Below are positions 1 through 9,468 of a stretch of DNA of 64,000 bases, piece by piece. Where the stretch lies: the NCBI GenBank assembly GCA_963842155.1, contig CAWJFP010000038.1, positions 62,001 through 126,000 on the forward strand. The letters run 5' to 3'. The first letter of the stretch is position 1. The number at the start of each line of letters is the position of its first letter. This DNA is from CAWJFP01 sp963842155. Its GTDB lineage: Bacteria; Pseudomonadota; Alphaproteobacteria; JACZXZ01. The notes under the pieces were generated by a model. It did not search any database and had not been told where the DNA came from. It worked only from the letters and a program-made list of their open reading frames with translations. A program made the position numbers and the translations under genes.

Positions 1-1187
1 ACCTGGCCGCCGCCGAAATTCACCGCATAAAGCCCGCGCTTGACCGAACGGAGGATCTCTTGCGGATCGCTCGGGCCGGCCAGCATGAAGGTATTGGTCA
101 TGCGCGGCATGGGGTGATGGGCGAAGCTCTGGCGCCTGCCGTTTCCGGTCGGGCGCACGCCCATCAGCCGCGCGTTCTGGCGGTCCTGCATGAAGCCCTT
201 GAGCACGCCGTCCTCGATCAGCACCGTGCGCTGGCTCGGCGTGCCCTCGTCGTCGATGGTGAGCGAGCCGCGCCGGTCCTGGAGCGTGCCGTCGTCCACT
301 ACTGTGACGCCGGGGACGGCGATGCGTTGGCCCAGAAGCCCGGCGAAGGCCGAGGTCTGCTTGCGGTTGAAGTCGCCCTCGAGCCCGTGGCCGATCGCCT
401 CGTGCAGCAGCACGCCGGGCCAGCCCGGGCCGAGCACGACAGGCATCTCGCCCGCGGGCGCGGGGCGCGAATCGAGATTGACCAGCGCCTGGCGCAGCGC
501 CTCGTCCACTTGAGCGCGCCAGTTGGCCGGATCGATCAGCTCGGCATAGCCGCGCCGTCCGCCGCGCCCGTCCGAGCCGGTCTCGAGCCGCTCGCCCTCG
601 CCCACCATGATGCTGACGTTGAGCCGCACCAGGGGACGCAAGTCTGACATATGATGGCCGCCCGCGCGCATGATGCTGACCGCCTGCCATTCGCCCGAAA
701 GCGACGCCATGACCTGGCGTACGCGCGGGTCCTTGGCCCGCGCATAGGCGTCGATCTCGGCGAGCAGCGCCACCTTGCGCTCGAAGGCGAGGGCGGGAAG
801 GGGATTGGCGTCGCTATAGAGATGACGGTTGGTGCCTTGCGGCGGCTCTGCATGGGTGCCGCCATGGCCCGCGCGCACGGCCTTGACCGTCGCGGCGGCG
901 CGCTTGACCGCCTCCTCGCTGAGCTCCGAAGCATGGGCATAGCCCACGGCCTCGCCGGCCACCGCGCGCAGACCGAAGCCCTGGCTCGTGTCGAAGGCGG
1001 CGCTCTTCAGCTTGCCGTCGTCGAGCGAGAGCGCTTCCGATTGGCGATATTCCAGGAACAGCTCGCCGTCGTCGGCGTCGCCGAGCGCATCGTCGACGAT
1101 CGCCTGCAGCCGCCTCGGATCGAGACCGGCGCGGTCGAAGAACAGCTCCTCGGCGGCTTTGGGCTCGGTGGATTTGGATTTCGCCAT
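1..1187 (-). CDS. tldD: TldD, metalloprotease of the TldD/PmbA pair (3' end outside window)
   Basis: TldD forms a zinc protease with PmbA/TldE that digests small unfolded or modified peptides in the cytoplasm. About 395 codons are present from the ATG at 1187; the family is about 470-480 residues, so the C-terminus lies beyond position 1. The family motif HEAIGHGLEGD, which carries the metal-binding histidines, is visible about two thirds of the way along, and the N-terminal part has the typical acidic TldD opening. The gene is divergent from the cytochrome oxidase operon, as I expect for this locus in alphaproteobacteria. No in-frame stops or frameshifts are seen. The identification is firm; only the missing end is unknown. 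Confidence 0.93.
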   Translation of the reverse strand, partial: MAKSKSTEPKAAEELFFDRAGLDPRRLQAIVDDALGDADDGELFLEYRQSEALSLDDGKLKSAAFDTSQGFGLRAVAGEAVGYAHASELSEEAVKRAAATVKAVRAGHGGTHAEPPQGTNRHLYSDANPLPALAFERKVALLAEIDAYARAKDPRVRQVMASLSGEWQAVSIMRAGGHHMSDLRPLVRLNVSIMVGEGERLETGSDGRGGRRGYAELIDPANWRAQVDEALRQALVNLDSRPAPAGEMPVVLGPGWPGVLLHEAIGHGLEGDFNRKQTSAFAGLLGQRIAVPGVTVVDDGTLQDRRGSLTIDDEGTPSQRTVLIEDGVLKGFMQDRQNARLMGVRPTGNGRRQSFAHHPMPRMTNTFMLAGPSDPQEILRSVKRGLYAVNFGGGQ

Positions 1188-1649
1188 GGCTTGCCCTCGG
1201 TGGTTTTCGTTGCCTTCGCGCCCACGCGCCGCCTTCGCCTCATGAGGCTGAGAAGGATATATGGCGTCGCGGGGCTCGCATGTCACGTCGCGCGTTATCG
1301 GCCGACGCTGCGCCGACGTCGGGACGCAAGACGTGCGATCCGTAATCATTGTTCGAAGCCCTTGAAGCGGCTCGAAATTCATGCGACATATCGTCGCATA
1401 AATGAGTTGCGGCGCGGAAACGCCAGGCATTTCGCAGCGTAAGCCGCCGCTCGCGAGGACGGGCTCGAAGCCGCGGAGGCGGACCGCCGCCCGCGCTCCC
1501 GTTGTTCACGATGGCGCGGCTATTGTATTGTCCCGGCGCTTGGGGATACGCCCATGTCGGGGCGAGGCGCGCGAGGCCGAGGACGACGCTGGGCGGCGCG
1601 CCACACGCTTCGCCGATCCGACTTCCGTTAAAATCGGGGCGAGGACAGG
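1188..1649. other. Intergenic region between tldD and the cox operon
   Basis: 462 bases without a convincing gene. Both neighbours face away, so it must hold the promoters of tldD and of the cox operon. It contains one dyad (listed separately) and a Shine-Dalgarno-like GAGGACAGG just before coxB. Short frames here have no recognisable product. Confidence 0.6.
1381..1399. promoter_or_regulatory. Operator-like dyad in the tldD-coxB divergent region
   Basis: ATGCGAC, a five-base centre, then GTCGCAT form a perfect 7-bp inverted repeat. It sits in an AT-richer patch about 250 bases before coxB and about 190 bases before tldD. The protein that might bind is unknown. Confidence 0.35.
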
Positions 1650-2474
1650 ATGACTTCGAAGATCGCTAAACTATCGCTTGCGGCGCTGCTGCTGGGCGCC
1701 GGCGCCGCTGCCGCGGACGAGCCGCAACCCTGGCAGATGGGGATGCAGACCCCCGCTTCGGAAGTGGCCGACCGCATCCACGCCTTCCATTCGCTGCTGC
1801 TCTGGATCATCACCGCCATCACGATCTTCGTGCTTGCCCTGCTGGTCTATGTGATGTGGCGCTTCCGCGAGAGCCGCAATCCGGTGCCCACGCGCACCTC
1901 GCACAACACCCTCATCGAAGTGCTGTGGACGGTGATTCCGATCATGATCCTGGTGATCATCGCGATCCCGTCCTTCAAGCTGCTCTATTACGAAGAGCGC
2001 ATCCCGCCCGCGGACCTGACCGTCAAGGTGACCGGCCATCAATGGTATTGGTCCTACGACTATCCCGACAACGGCAAGATCCAGTTCGACAGCATGCTGC
2101 CCGACGAGAACCCGAAGACCGGGCTTCGGCTGCTCGACGTCGACAATCGGATGATCGTGCCGGTGCATGCCAACGTGCGCATCCTGGTCGCCTCGGACGA
2201 CGTGATCCATGCCTGGGTGGTGCCCTCGCTCGGGCTCCAGGTCAACGCGGTGCCGGGCCGGCTCAACGAGCTCTGGGTCAACATCGACCGCGAGGGCGTC
2301 TATTACGGCCAATGCACGCAGCTCTGCGGCGTCAATCACGGCTTCATGCCGATCGTGGTCGAGGCCGTTTCCAAGGACAAATTCACCAGCTGGGCCGCCT
2401 CGCAGAAGAAGGCGGCCGAGAGCCGCTCGCCGGATAGAGGCGCGCAGCTCGCCCGCACCGAAGCCGGGCGCTGA
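1650..2474 (+). CDS. coxB: Cytochrome c oxidase subunit II (aa3 type)
   Basis: This subunit takes electrons from cytochrome c through the dinuclear CuA centre on the periplasmic face. The 274-residue protein has a cleavable N-terminal leader and two membrane helices at about residues 49-72 and 92-116. The soluble CuA domain carries C222, C226, H230 and M233 in the stretch YGQCTQLCGVNHGFM. The ATG is preceded by GAGGACAGG. It is the first gene of the oxidase operon, 23 bases before coxA. The tail after the cupredoxin domain is short and charged, with no fused cytochrome c domain, so this is a plain aa3-type subunit II. Confidence 0.97.
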   Translation: MTSKIAKLSLAALLLGAGAAAADEPQPWQMGMQTPASEVADRIHAFHSLLLWIITAITIFVLALLVYVMWRFRESRNPVPTRTSHNTLIEVLWTVIPIMILVIIAIPSFKLLYYEERIPPADLTVKVTGHQWYWSYDYPDNGKIQFDSMLPDENPKTGLRLLDVDNRMIVPVHANVRILVASDDVIHAWVVPSLGLQVNAVPGRLNELWVNIDREGVYYGQCTQLCGVNHGFMPIVVEAVSKDKFTSWAASQKKAAESRSPDRGAQLARTEAGR

Positions 2475-2497
2475 GCAGTAGAGAAGAGGTCACGATC

Positions 2498-4090
2498 ATG
2501 GCGCACGAACAGGCTCACGCGCACGCGGCTCATCCGACCGGCTGGCGGCGCTTCGTCTATTCGACGAACCACAAGGACATTGGCACGATGTACCTCGTCT
2601 TCGCCGTCGTGTCGGGCGTACTCGGCCTTGCCCTCTCGCTCTATATCCGCACCGAGCTGTTCGAGCCCGGGATGCATATCTATCCGGGCCCGGACGGCAA
2701 GCAGTTCTACAACGTCGCGATCACCGCGCACGGGCTGATCATGATCTTCTTCATGATCATGCCGGCCATGATCGGGGGCTTCGGCAACTGGATCGTGCCC
2801 ATCATGATCGGCGCGCCGGACATGGCCTTCCCGCGCATGAACAATGTGAGCTTCTGGCTGCTGATCCCCTCCTTCATCCTGCTCGTCGGCTCGAGCTTCG
2901 TCGCGGGCGGGGCGGGGACGGGCTGGACGCTCTATCCGCCGCTCTCCTCGGCCCTCGGCCATCCGGGGCCCTCGGTCGACATGGCGATCTTCGCCCTCCA
3001 TCTGGCGGGTGCCTCCTCGATCCTGGGCGCGATCAACTTCATCACCACCATCTTCAACATGCGCGCGCCGGGCATGACGTTGCACAAGATGCCGCTCTTC
3101 GTGTGGGCGATCCTGGTGACGGCGTTCCTCCTTGTGCTGTCGCTGCCCGTGCTCGCCGGCGGCATCACCATGCTGCTGACCGACCGCAATTTCGGCACCG
3201 CCTTCTTCGATCCCTCGAAGGGCGGCGACCCGATCCTCTTCGCGCATCTCTTCTGGTTCTTCGGCCATCCCGAGGTCTACATCCTGATCCTGCCGGGCTT
3301 TGGCATGGTGAGCCAGATCGTCTCGACCTTCTCGCGCAAGCCGGTGTTCGGCTATCTCGGCATGGCGTACGCGATGGTGTCGATCGGCTTCATCGGCTTC
3401 GTGGTGTGGGCGCACCACATGTACACGATCGGCCTCGACGTCAATACGCGCGCCTACTTCACCGCGGCGACCATGGTCATCGCCGTGCCGACCGGCATCA
3501 AGATCTTCAGCTGGATCGCCACCATGTGGGGCGGCTCCATCCGCTTCCGCGTGCCGATGCTGTGGGCGATTGGCTTCATTTTCCTCTTCACGGTGGGCGG
3601 GGTGACTGGCGTCGTGCTGGCGAACGCCGGCGTCGACGTGCAGCTCCACGACACCTACTACGTGGTCGCCCATTTCCACTACGTGCTCTCGCTCGGCGCC
3701 GTGTTCTCGATCTTCGGCGGCTTCTACTACTGGTTCCCCAAGATGTGCGGCCGCATGTACAACGAGACGCTCGGCAAGATCCATTTCTGGCTGACCTTCA
3801 TCGGCGTGAACCTGACCTTCTTCCCGATGCACTTCCTCGGCCTCGCCGGCATGCCGCGCCGCGTGCCCGACTATCCCGACGCCTTCACCGGCTGGAATCA
3901 GGTGGCCACGGTCGGCGCCTATATCTCGGCCGTGGGCGTGCTGGTGTTCCTCTATCTCGTCATCAGCACCTTGGTGGCGGGCAAGCGGGTCGCCGCCAAC
4001 CCCTGGGGCGAGGGCGCCACGACGCTGGAATGGACGGTCTCCTCGCCGCCGCCCTTCCATACCTATGAGGAGCTGCCGGTCATCCGCTAG
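2498..4090 (+). CDS. coxA: Cytochrome c oxidase subunit I
   Basis: This is the catalytic subunit of the proton-pumping aa3 oxidase, carrying heme a and the heme a3-CuB centre. It has 530 residues and about twelve membrane helices, normal for the family. Visible ligands are H78 for heme a, H257 with Y261 (the HPEVY motif giving the His-Tyr cross-link), H306 and H307 for CuB, and the H392-F-H394 pair for hemes a3 and a. A GAGAAGAGG ribosome site precedes the ATG. It sits between coxB and ctaB in the standard operon. Nothing is missing or unusual. Confidence 0.98.
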   Translation: MAHEQAHAHAAHPTGWRRFVYSTNHKDIGTMYLVFAVVSGVLGLALSLYIRTELFEPGMHIYPGPDGKQFYNVAITAHGLIMIFFMIMPAMIGGFGNWIVPIMIGAPDMAFPRMNNVSFWLLIPSFILLVGSSFVAGGAGTGWTLYPPLSSALGHPGPSVDMAIFALHLAGASSILGAINFITTIFNMRAPGMTLHKMPLFVWAILVTAFLLVLSLPVLAGGITMLLTDRNFGTAFFDPSKGGDPILFAHLFWFFGHPEVYILILPGFGMVSQIVSTFSRKPVFGYLGMAYAMVSIGFIGFVVWAHHMYTIGLDVNTRAYFTAATMVIAVPTGIKIFSWIATMWGGSIRFRVPMLWAIGFIFLFTVGGVTGVVLANAGVDVQLHDTYYVVAHFHYVLSLGAVFSIFGGFYYWFPKMCGRMYNETLGKIHFWLTFIGVNLTFFPMHFLGLAGMPRRVPDYPDAFTGWNQVATVGAYISAVGVLVFLYLVISTLVAGKRVAANPWGEGATTLEWTVSSPPPFHTYEELPVIR

Positions 4091-4120
4091 GCGCCAGCCG
4101 GGCCGGGAGAGGAGGCAGCA

Positions 4121-5059
4121 TTGTCCGACACGTCCTACGAACTCGAGCGCCCGCCGGCCGATGCCTCCGGCGAGGAGGGCGGGGTGCGCGACTATGTCGT
4201 GCTGCTCAAGCCGCGCGTGATGTCGCTCGTGCTCTTCACCGGGTTCGTCGGGCTCTACATCGCACCCGGCCACGTCAATCCGGCGATCGGCGTCATCGCC
4301 ATCCTCTGCATCGCCGCGGGCGCCGCCGCCTCGGCGGCGATCAACATGTGGTACGACCAGGATATCGACCGGCTGATGAGCCGCACCATGAAGCGGCCCA
4401 TCCCGACCGGCCGCGTCTCCTCCGAGGCGGCGCTCGCCATGGGCGTGATGCTCGCCGTCGGCTCGGTCACCGTGATGGGGCTCGGCGTCAATCTCGCCGC
4501 CGCGGCGCTGCTCGCGCTCACCATCGCTTTCTATGTCTTCGTCTACACCATCTGGCTCAAGCGCCGCACGCCGCAGAACATCGTGATCGGGGGTGCGGCC
4601 GGCGCCTTCCCGCCCATGATCGGCTGGGCCGCAGTGACGGGCGACGTCGGCTTGGCCTCGCTCGCGCTCTTCGCCATGATCTTCATGTGGACGCCGCCGC
4701 ATTTCTGGGCGCTCGCGCTCTACCGCTCGGACGATTACCAGCGCGCGGGCGTGCCCATGCTGCCGGTGGTCGCGGGCCGGCGCGAGACCAAGCGGCAGAT
4801 CCTGCTCTACGCCGTGCTGCTGCTGCCGGTGACGTTGGCGCCCTATTTCCTCGGTGTGGCCGGCCCGGTCTATGGCGCGCTCGCCGCGCTCCTCGGCGCG
4901 ATCTTCATCGGCTGCGCGGTTCGGGTCTATCGCGAGCCCGACGCGGCGCGCGATCGGGCGGCCCGGCGCATGTTCGCCTTCTCGATCCTCTATCTCTTCA
5001 TCTTGTTCGCGCTGCTCATCGTCGATCGCGCGCCCTATGGGATGGCGGGGCTTGGTTGA
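4121..5059 (+). CDS. ctaB: Protoheme IX farnesyltransferase (heme O synthase)
   Basis: This membrane enzyme attaches a farnesyl group to heme B to give heme O, the first step towards the heme A used by the oxidase upstream. It has 312 residues and about nine membrane helices. The UbiA-family aspartate motif is seen as NMWYDQDIDRLM near residue 80, and a second aspartate motif lies around YRSDDYQRAG. The start is TTG at 4121, chosen because a strong GGAGAGGAGG lies 5-6 bases before it and no ATG is placed well. The end overlaps the next small gene. Confidence 0.95.
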   Translation: MSDTSYELERPPADASGEEGGVRDYVVLLKPRVMSLVLFTGFVGLYIAPGHVNPAIGVIAILCIAAGAAASAAINMWYDQDIDRLMSRTMKRPIPTGRVSSEAALAMGVMLAVGSVTVMGLGVNLAAAALLALTIAFYVFVYTIWLKRRTPQNIVIGGAAGAFPPMIGWAAVTGDVGLASLALFAMIFMWTPPHFWALALYRSDDYQRAGVPMLPVVAGRRETKRQILLYAVLLLPVTLAPYFLGVAGPVYGALAALLGAIFIGCAVRVYREPDAARDRAARRMFAFSILYLFILFALLIVDRAPYGMAGLG

Positions 5060-5192
5060 GATCAGGCAAAAGGCGAGCGAGGTCCACAAGCGGCTGCGCG
5101 GGCGCAACCTCGCGCTGCTGGGCGTGCTGGTCGCGCTCGTCGTCCTCTTCTATGTCATGACCATCGTGCGCATGGGAGGGGCGGGGCAATGA
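5052..5192 (+). CDS. Small single-helix membrane protein of the cox operon (CoxF-like position)
   Basis: A 46-residue protein starting at TTG 5052, overlapping the end of ctaB by 8 bases. Its last codons overlap ctaG in an ATGA junction. It has a basic N-terminal half (residues 1-18) and one hydrophobic helix at about residues 20-37 (LALLGVLVALVVLFYVM), ending in a short glycine-rich tail. A small gene at this place between ctaB and ctaG is common in alphaproteobacterial oxidase operons and is presumed to help assembly, but its function is not shown here. Translational coupling on both sides argues that it is real. The exact start is uncertain. Confidence 0.72.
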   Translation: MVEIRQKASEVHKRLRGRNLALLGVLVALVVLFYVMTIVRMGGAGQ

Positions 5193-5782
5193 GCGGCGAC
5201 GTCTCGCGGCGCAAGCGGATCACCGCGCTCGTGCTGACCGGTCTCGTGGCCGGCATGGTGGCGCTCTCCTTCGCTGCCGTGCCGCTCTACCGCGTCTTCT
5301 GCCAGGTGACCGGGTTCGGCGGCACGACGCAGCGTGCCGAGAGCGCGCCGGGCACCCTGTCGAGCCGCGTGATCACGGTGCGCTTCAACGCCGACGTCGA
5401 TTCCGGCATTCCCTGGCGCTTCGAGCCGGAGCAGGATTCGATCGACGTCAGGGTCGGCGAGCCTGCGATCGCGCGCTATCGGGCGCGCAACCTCGCGAAC
5501 GAGACGGTGATCGGCGCCGCCACCTTCAACGTGACGCCGCTCAAGGCCGGGCTCTATTTCGACAAGATCCAGTGCTTCTGCTTCAGCGAGCAGAAGCTCG
5601 GTCCAGGCGCCAGCGCCGAGCTGCCGGTGACCTTCTTCGTCAATCCCGACATCATGAAGGACCGCAACCTCGACGACGTCACCACCATCACGCTGTCCTA
5701 CACCTTCTATCGCGACAAGGACGCCGAAGCGCGCGACAAGCGCCGCATAGCCGGAGCGTCCGCGTCCAAGACCGTCAACTGA
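5189..5782 (+). CDS. ctaG: Cytochrome c oxidase assembly protein CtaG/Cox11
   Basis: Cox11 delivers copper to the CuB site of subunit I. The 197-residue protein has one N-terminal membrane anchor at about residues 11-33, followed by a periplasmic immunoglobulin-like domain. The copper-binding CFCF motif appears near residue 130 within QCFCFSEQ, and a conserved cysteine lies just after the anchor (RVFCQVTGFGG). The ATG overlaps the stop of the preceding small gene by four bases. Length and order match the family. Confidence 0.95.
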   Translation: MSGDVSRRKRITALVLTGLVAGMVALSFAAVPLYRVFCQVTGFGGTTQRAESAPGTLSSRVITVRFNADVDSGIPWRFEPEQDSIDVRVGEPAIARYRARNLANETVIGAATFNVTPLKAGLYFDKIQCFCFSEQKLGPGASAELPVTFFVNPDIMKDRNLDDVTTITLSYTFYRDKDAEARDKRRIAGASASKTVN

Positions 5783-5825
5783 CGCCCAGGCAAAGGCCGT
5801 TCGGGGGCAAGAGAGAGGAAGCAAT

Positions 5826-6641
5826 ATGAGCGAGAGCCACGGCGCCACGCAGCATCAGAAGCATCCCTACCATCTGGTCGATCCGAGCCCTTGGCCCGCG
5901 CTCGGCGCCTTCGCCGCCTTTCTCACCTTCGGCGGCGCGGTGATGTTCATGCATCACATCTCGCCCGGCACCTGGATCATGGCGATCGGCATGATCCTCA
6001 TCCTCACCACCATGGCGCTGTGGTGGCGCGACGTGATCCGCGAGGCGGAGTTCCAGGGCCATCACACGCCCGTGGTGGCGCTCGGTCATCGCTACGGCAT
6101 GGCGCTCTTCATCGCGTCCGAGGTGATGTTCTTCGTCGCCTTCTTCTGGGCCTTCTTCAATGCGAGCCTCTACCCGAGCGAGGTGATCGGCGGCGTCTGG
6201 CCGCCCAAGGGGCAGAAGGTATTCGATGCCTTCGACCTTCCCTTCCTCAACACGCTCATCCTGCTCACCTCGGGCGTGACGGTGACCTGGGCGCATCATG
6301 CGTTGCTGGTGAACAACCGGCGCGACGTGCTGCGCGGCCTCGCGCTCACCATTTTGCTCGGCATCTCCTTCACCTGCATCCAGGCCTACGAATATTCGCA
6401 CGCGCCCTTCCATTTCACGGGCGGCATCTACCCCTCGACCTTCTTCATGGCGACGGGCTTCCATGGCTTCCATGTCATCATCGGCACGACCTTCCTGATC
6501 GTCTGCTTCTTCCGCACCCTCAAGGGGCACTTCACTCCCACCCATCATGTCGGCTTCGAGGCGGCGGCCTGGTATTGGCACTTCGTCGACGTGGTGTGGC
6601 TCTTCCTCTTCACTTGCGTCTATTGGTGGGGTGGTCGCTGA
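5826..6641 (+). CDS. ctaE: Cytochrome c oxidase subunit III
   Basis: This is the seven-helix third core subunit, which stabilises proton uptake by the oxidase. It has 271 residues, typical length. The opening HPYHLVDPSPWP and the closing WHFVDVVWLFLFTCVYWWG are characteristic of the family. A GAGAGGAAG ribosome site precedes the ATG, and the gene follows ctaG after 43 bases. The membrane segments are evenly spaced along the whole protein and no residue is obviously lost. Confidence 0.97.
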   Translation: MSESHGATQHQKHPYHLVDPSPWPALGAFAAFLTFGGAVMFMHHISPGTWIMAIGMILILTTMALWWRDVIREAEFQGHHTPVVALGHRYGMALFIASEVMFFVAFFWAFFNASLYPSEVIGGVWPPKGQKVFDAFDLPFLNTLILLTSGVTVTWAHHALLVNNRRDVLRGLALTILLGISFTCIQAYEYSHAPFHFTGGIYPSTFFMATGFHGFHVIIGTTFLIVCFFRTLKGHFTPTHHVGFEAAAWYWHFVDVVWLFLFTCVYWWGGR

Positions 6642-7054
6642 GCGCAGGGCCCGAAGGAGAAGAGCGGGAAGGCAATCGGCCCGAGGAGGCCTACCGTCCG
6701 ACGGCGCCGCTCCTCAAGGCCGCGCTGGGCCGCCGCTGCCCGGCCTGCGGCGAGGGACGCCTCTTCAAGTCCTATCTCAAGGTCGCCGAGCGCTGCGGGG
6801 TCTGCGGCCTCGATCTCTCGGCGCAGGACAGCGGCGACGGCCCGGCGGTCTTCATCATCCTGATCCTGGGCTTCGTCGTGGTCGGCCTGGCGCTCTGGAC
6901 GGAAGTGAATTTCGAGCCGCCGCTCTGGCTCCATGCGCTGATCTGGCCGCCCGTGATCCTGGTCGGCTCGCTGCTCCTCCTGCCGCTCTTCAAGGCCACG
7001 CTTCTCGCTCTGCAATACAGGCACAAGAGCCACGAACGGCCCGGCGGCCTCTGA
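6626..7054 (+). CDS. DUF983 zinc-ribbon membrane protein
   Basis: About 142 residues if started at GTG 6626, which overlaps ctaE by 16 bases; TTG 6623 and CTG 6638 are other possible starts and none has a clear ribosome site. The protein has a four-cysteine zinc-ribbon-like motif (CPACGEG, then CGVCG 22 residues later) and two membrane helices near the C-terminus. DUF983 proteins lie beside cox genes in many alphaproteobacteria and are thought to help oxidase maturation, but no precise role is known. The identification of the family is firm; the start is not. Confidence 0.85.
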   Translation: MGWSLSAGPEGEEREGNRPEEAYRPTAPLLKAALGRRCPACGEGRLFKSYLKVAERCGVCGLDLSAQDSGDGPAVFIILILGFVVVGLALWTEVNFEPPLWLHALIWPPVILVGSLLLLPLFKATLLALQYRHKSHERPGGL

Positions 7055-7101
7055 GGCGTCGCTCTCGTGGCGCCGCGCCTTGCCGCCCTATATAGAGAGC
7101 C

Positions 7102-7878
7102 ATGCGCTTCCGCCCGACCCTCTGGCCCACGCTCTTCACCGTGCCGGCGCTGATCCTGCTGCTCGGCCTGGGGAGCTGGCAGGTCGAGCGGCTCCATTGG
7201 AAGGAGAACCTGATCGCGACGCGCGAGCAGCGCTCGAGCGGCGCGCCCATAACCTTGCCCGACGACAAGGCCGATCCGGCAGGCTTCGAGTTCAGCAAGG
7301 CCGTCGTCACCGGCCGTTTCCTCAATGACAAGGAGATGCTGCTCGCCGCGCGCTCGCTCAACGGCAATCTCGGCTTCCACGTCGTGACCCCCTTGGTCGA
7401 GAGCGACGGGCGAGCCATCCTGGTGGATCGCGGCTGGATCCCACTCGATCTCAAGAACCCCTCCGAGCGCAAGGCGGGCCAGCTCGAGGGGCAGGTCACG
7501 CTCGAGGGGCTGCTGCGCGGCAGCCAGCATGGCGGCTGGTTCGTGCCGGAGAACAAGCCGCCGGAGCGCGTCTGGTGGTATGTGGACGTTCCCGCCATGG
7601 CGCGCGCGGCGGGGCTCGAGGGCGCGCGGCCCTATTTTCTGGAGGCCGGTCCCGCGCCCAATCCCGGCGGCTACCCGATCGGCGGGCAGAGCCGCATCGA
7701 GCTTCCCAACAACCATCTGCAATATGCCATCACCTGGTACTCCTTCGCGGTCTCGCTGGCCGTGATCTATTTCCTCTATCACCGCAATCTCGCGCGCGAG
7801 GAGGAGGAGCGGAAGCGGCAGGCCGAGGCGGAAACGGGCGCCAAGGCGGCGGCCGAGCCAGGCAAGGGCGCGTCATGA
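7102..7878 (+). CDS. surf1: SURF1 family oxidase assembly protein
   Basis: Surf1 inserts heme A into subunit I of the oxidase. The 258-residue protein has one N-terminal helix (about residues 8-25) and one near residues 212-230, with the conserved loop domain between. The family motifs GSWQVERLHWKE near the start and ILVDRGWIP in the middle are clear. The C-terminal 20 residues are highly charged. The ATG follows GAGAG. The stop overlaps the start of the next gene by four bases (ATGA), so the peptidase downstream is probably in the same transcript. Confidence 0.94.
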   Translation: MRFRPTLWPTLFTVPALILLLGLGSWQVERLHWKENLIATREQRSSGAPITLPDDKADPAGFEFSKAVVTGRFLNDKEMLLAARSLNGNLGFHVVTPLVESDGRAILVDRGWIPLDLKNPSERKAGQLEGQVTLEGLLRGSQHGGWFVPENKPPERVWWYVDVPAMARAAGLEGARPYFLEAGPAPNPGGYPIGGQSRIELPNNHLQYAITWYSFAVSLAVIYFLYHRNLAREEEERKRQAEAETGAKAAAEPGKGAS

Positions 7879-9379
7879 CGGCATCCTACGAGGAGCTCGA
7901 GTGCCGCTTTCGGCGCATCACGGTCATCCGGCACGCGCTGGCGATGCTCGGCTGGGACCTTGCCGCGGTGATGCCGCCGGGCGGGCAAGCCGGCCGCGCC
8001 GAACAGATGGCGACCTTGCGCGTGATGGAGCATGAGCTGCTGACCGATCCGCGGCTCGGCGAGCTCATCGAGAGCGCCGAGGCGCGCGAGCAAGCGAGCC
8101 TCGGCGCCTGGCAGCAAGCCAATCTCGCCGAAATGCGCCGGCAATGGGTCCATGCCACGGCGCTTGACTCCGCGCCTCGTCGAGGCACTCTCCAAGGCCA
8201 ATGCGGCCTGCGAGGCCGTCTGGCGCGAGGCGCGGCCGAAAAGCGATTTCGCCATGATCCGCCCCCGCCTCGAAGAGGTGGTGCGGCTGCACCGCGAAGC
8301 GGCCGAGGCCAAGGCGGCGCGTCTCGGCACGACGCCCTACGACGCGCTCCTCGACGCCTGGGAGCCGGGCGGGCGCAGCGCCGAGATCGACCGGCTGTTC
8401 GAGCCGCTCGCGCGCTTCCTCAGGCCGCTTCTCGAGGAGGTGCTGGAGCTGCAGCTGCGCGAGCCCGGCGCCGTCATTCCGGAAGGGCCCTTTCCCATTC
8501 CGGCGCAGCGCGGCCTATGCGAGCGGCTGATGCGGCGGGTCGGCTTCGATTTCGACCATGGCAGGCTCGACGTGAGCCGCCATCCCTTCTGCGGCGGCAC
8601 GCCCGACGATGTCCGCATCACCACCCGCTATGACGACGCCGATTTCACCTCCTCGCTCATGGGGGTGCTGCACGAGACCGGCCATGCGCTCTACGAGCGC
8701 GGCCTGCCCGCCGCCTGGCGCTACCAGCCGGTCGGCTCGGCGCGCGGCATGAGCCTCCATGAGAGCCAATCGCTGCTGATCGAGATGCAAGCCTGCCGCA
8801 GCCGGCCCTTCATCGCCTATCTGGCGCCGCTCGCGCGCGAGGCTTTCGGCGGCCATGGCATAGCCTGGGAGCCCGACAATCTGGCGCGGCTCTATAGGCG
8901 GGTGAGCCGCAGCCTGATCCGGGTCGAGGCGGACGAGGTGAGCTACCCGGCCCATGTCATCCTGCGCTACAAGCTCGAGCGCGCCATGCTGGCGGGCGAG
9001 CTCGCGGTGGCCGAACTGCCGGGCGCCTGGGCCGAGGAGATGGAGCGGCTGCTCGGCATAGCCCCGCCCGACGACCGGCGCGGCTGCCTGCAGGACATCC
9101 ATTGGTATGACGGCGCCTGGGGCTATTTCCCGACCTATACGCTTGGCGCGATGACGGCGGCGCAGCTCTTCGACGCGGCCCAACGGGCCGAGCCCGCTCT
9201 CCTGCGAGGCGCTCGGCCGAGGCGATTTCACGCCGCTCATAGGCTGGCTGCGCCAAAATGTGCATAGCAAGGCGTCGTCCCTGCCGACCCAGGAGCTGGT
9301 CCGCGAGGCCACGGGGCGCGCGCTCGACCCTGCGATCTACGAGGCCCATCTCAAGCGGCGCTATCTCGAGGAAATTTAG
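7875..9379 (+). CDS. M32 carboxypeptidase Taq family, interrupted by two frameshifts
   Basis: M32 enzymes are cytoplasmic zinc carboxypeptidases of about 500 residues. The reading frame shifts by +1 near 8168 and again near 9205. Removing one base at each point restores exactly 501 codons, ending at the TAG at 9377. The zinc motif HETGH lies at about residue 270, followed by HESQS, both typical of M32. Before the first break the text reads LAEMRRQWVHATAL and after it RLVEALSKAN, a smooth family match; after the second break the end is GRGDFTPLIGWLRQNVH. There are no in-frame stops. Sequencing insertions are more likely than decay. As given, it cannot make an intact enzyme. Confidence 0.85.
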
Positions 9380-9468
9380 GCGCCGCCAGCCCTCGCGGCG
9401 GTCTTACGCGGCTGGCCTCGCCGCGCGTTTCCGCTAAATTGAGCGGCCTTTTCACCGGGAGCCGGGAC

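Noticed and set aside
1671..2339. A 222-codon minus-strand frame over coxB
   Set aside because: Shadow of coxB, rich in His and Asp with no signal or motif; no ribosome site.
2336..5107. A 923-codon open frame on the minus strand through the cytochrome oxidase genes
   Set aside because: It is antisense to well-conserved coxA and ctaB, and its product is rich in Arg, His, Glu and Asp without any domain. High GC content keeps stops rare in this frame.
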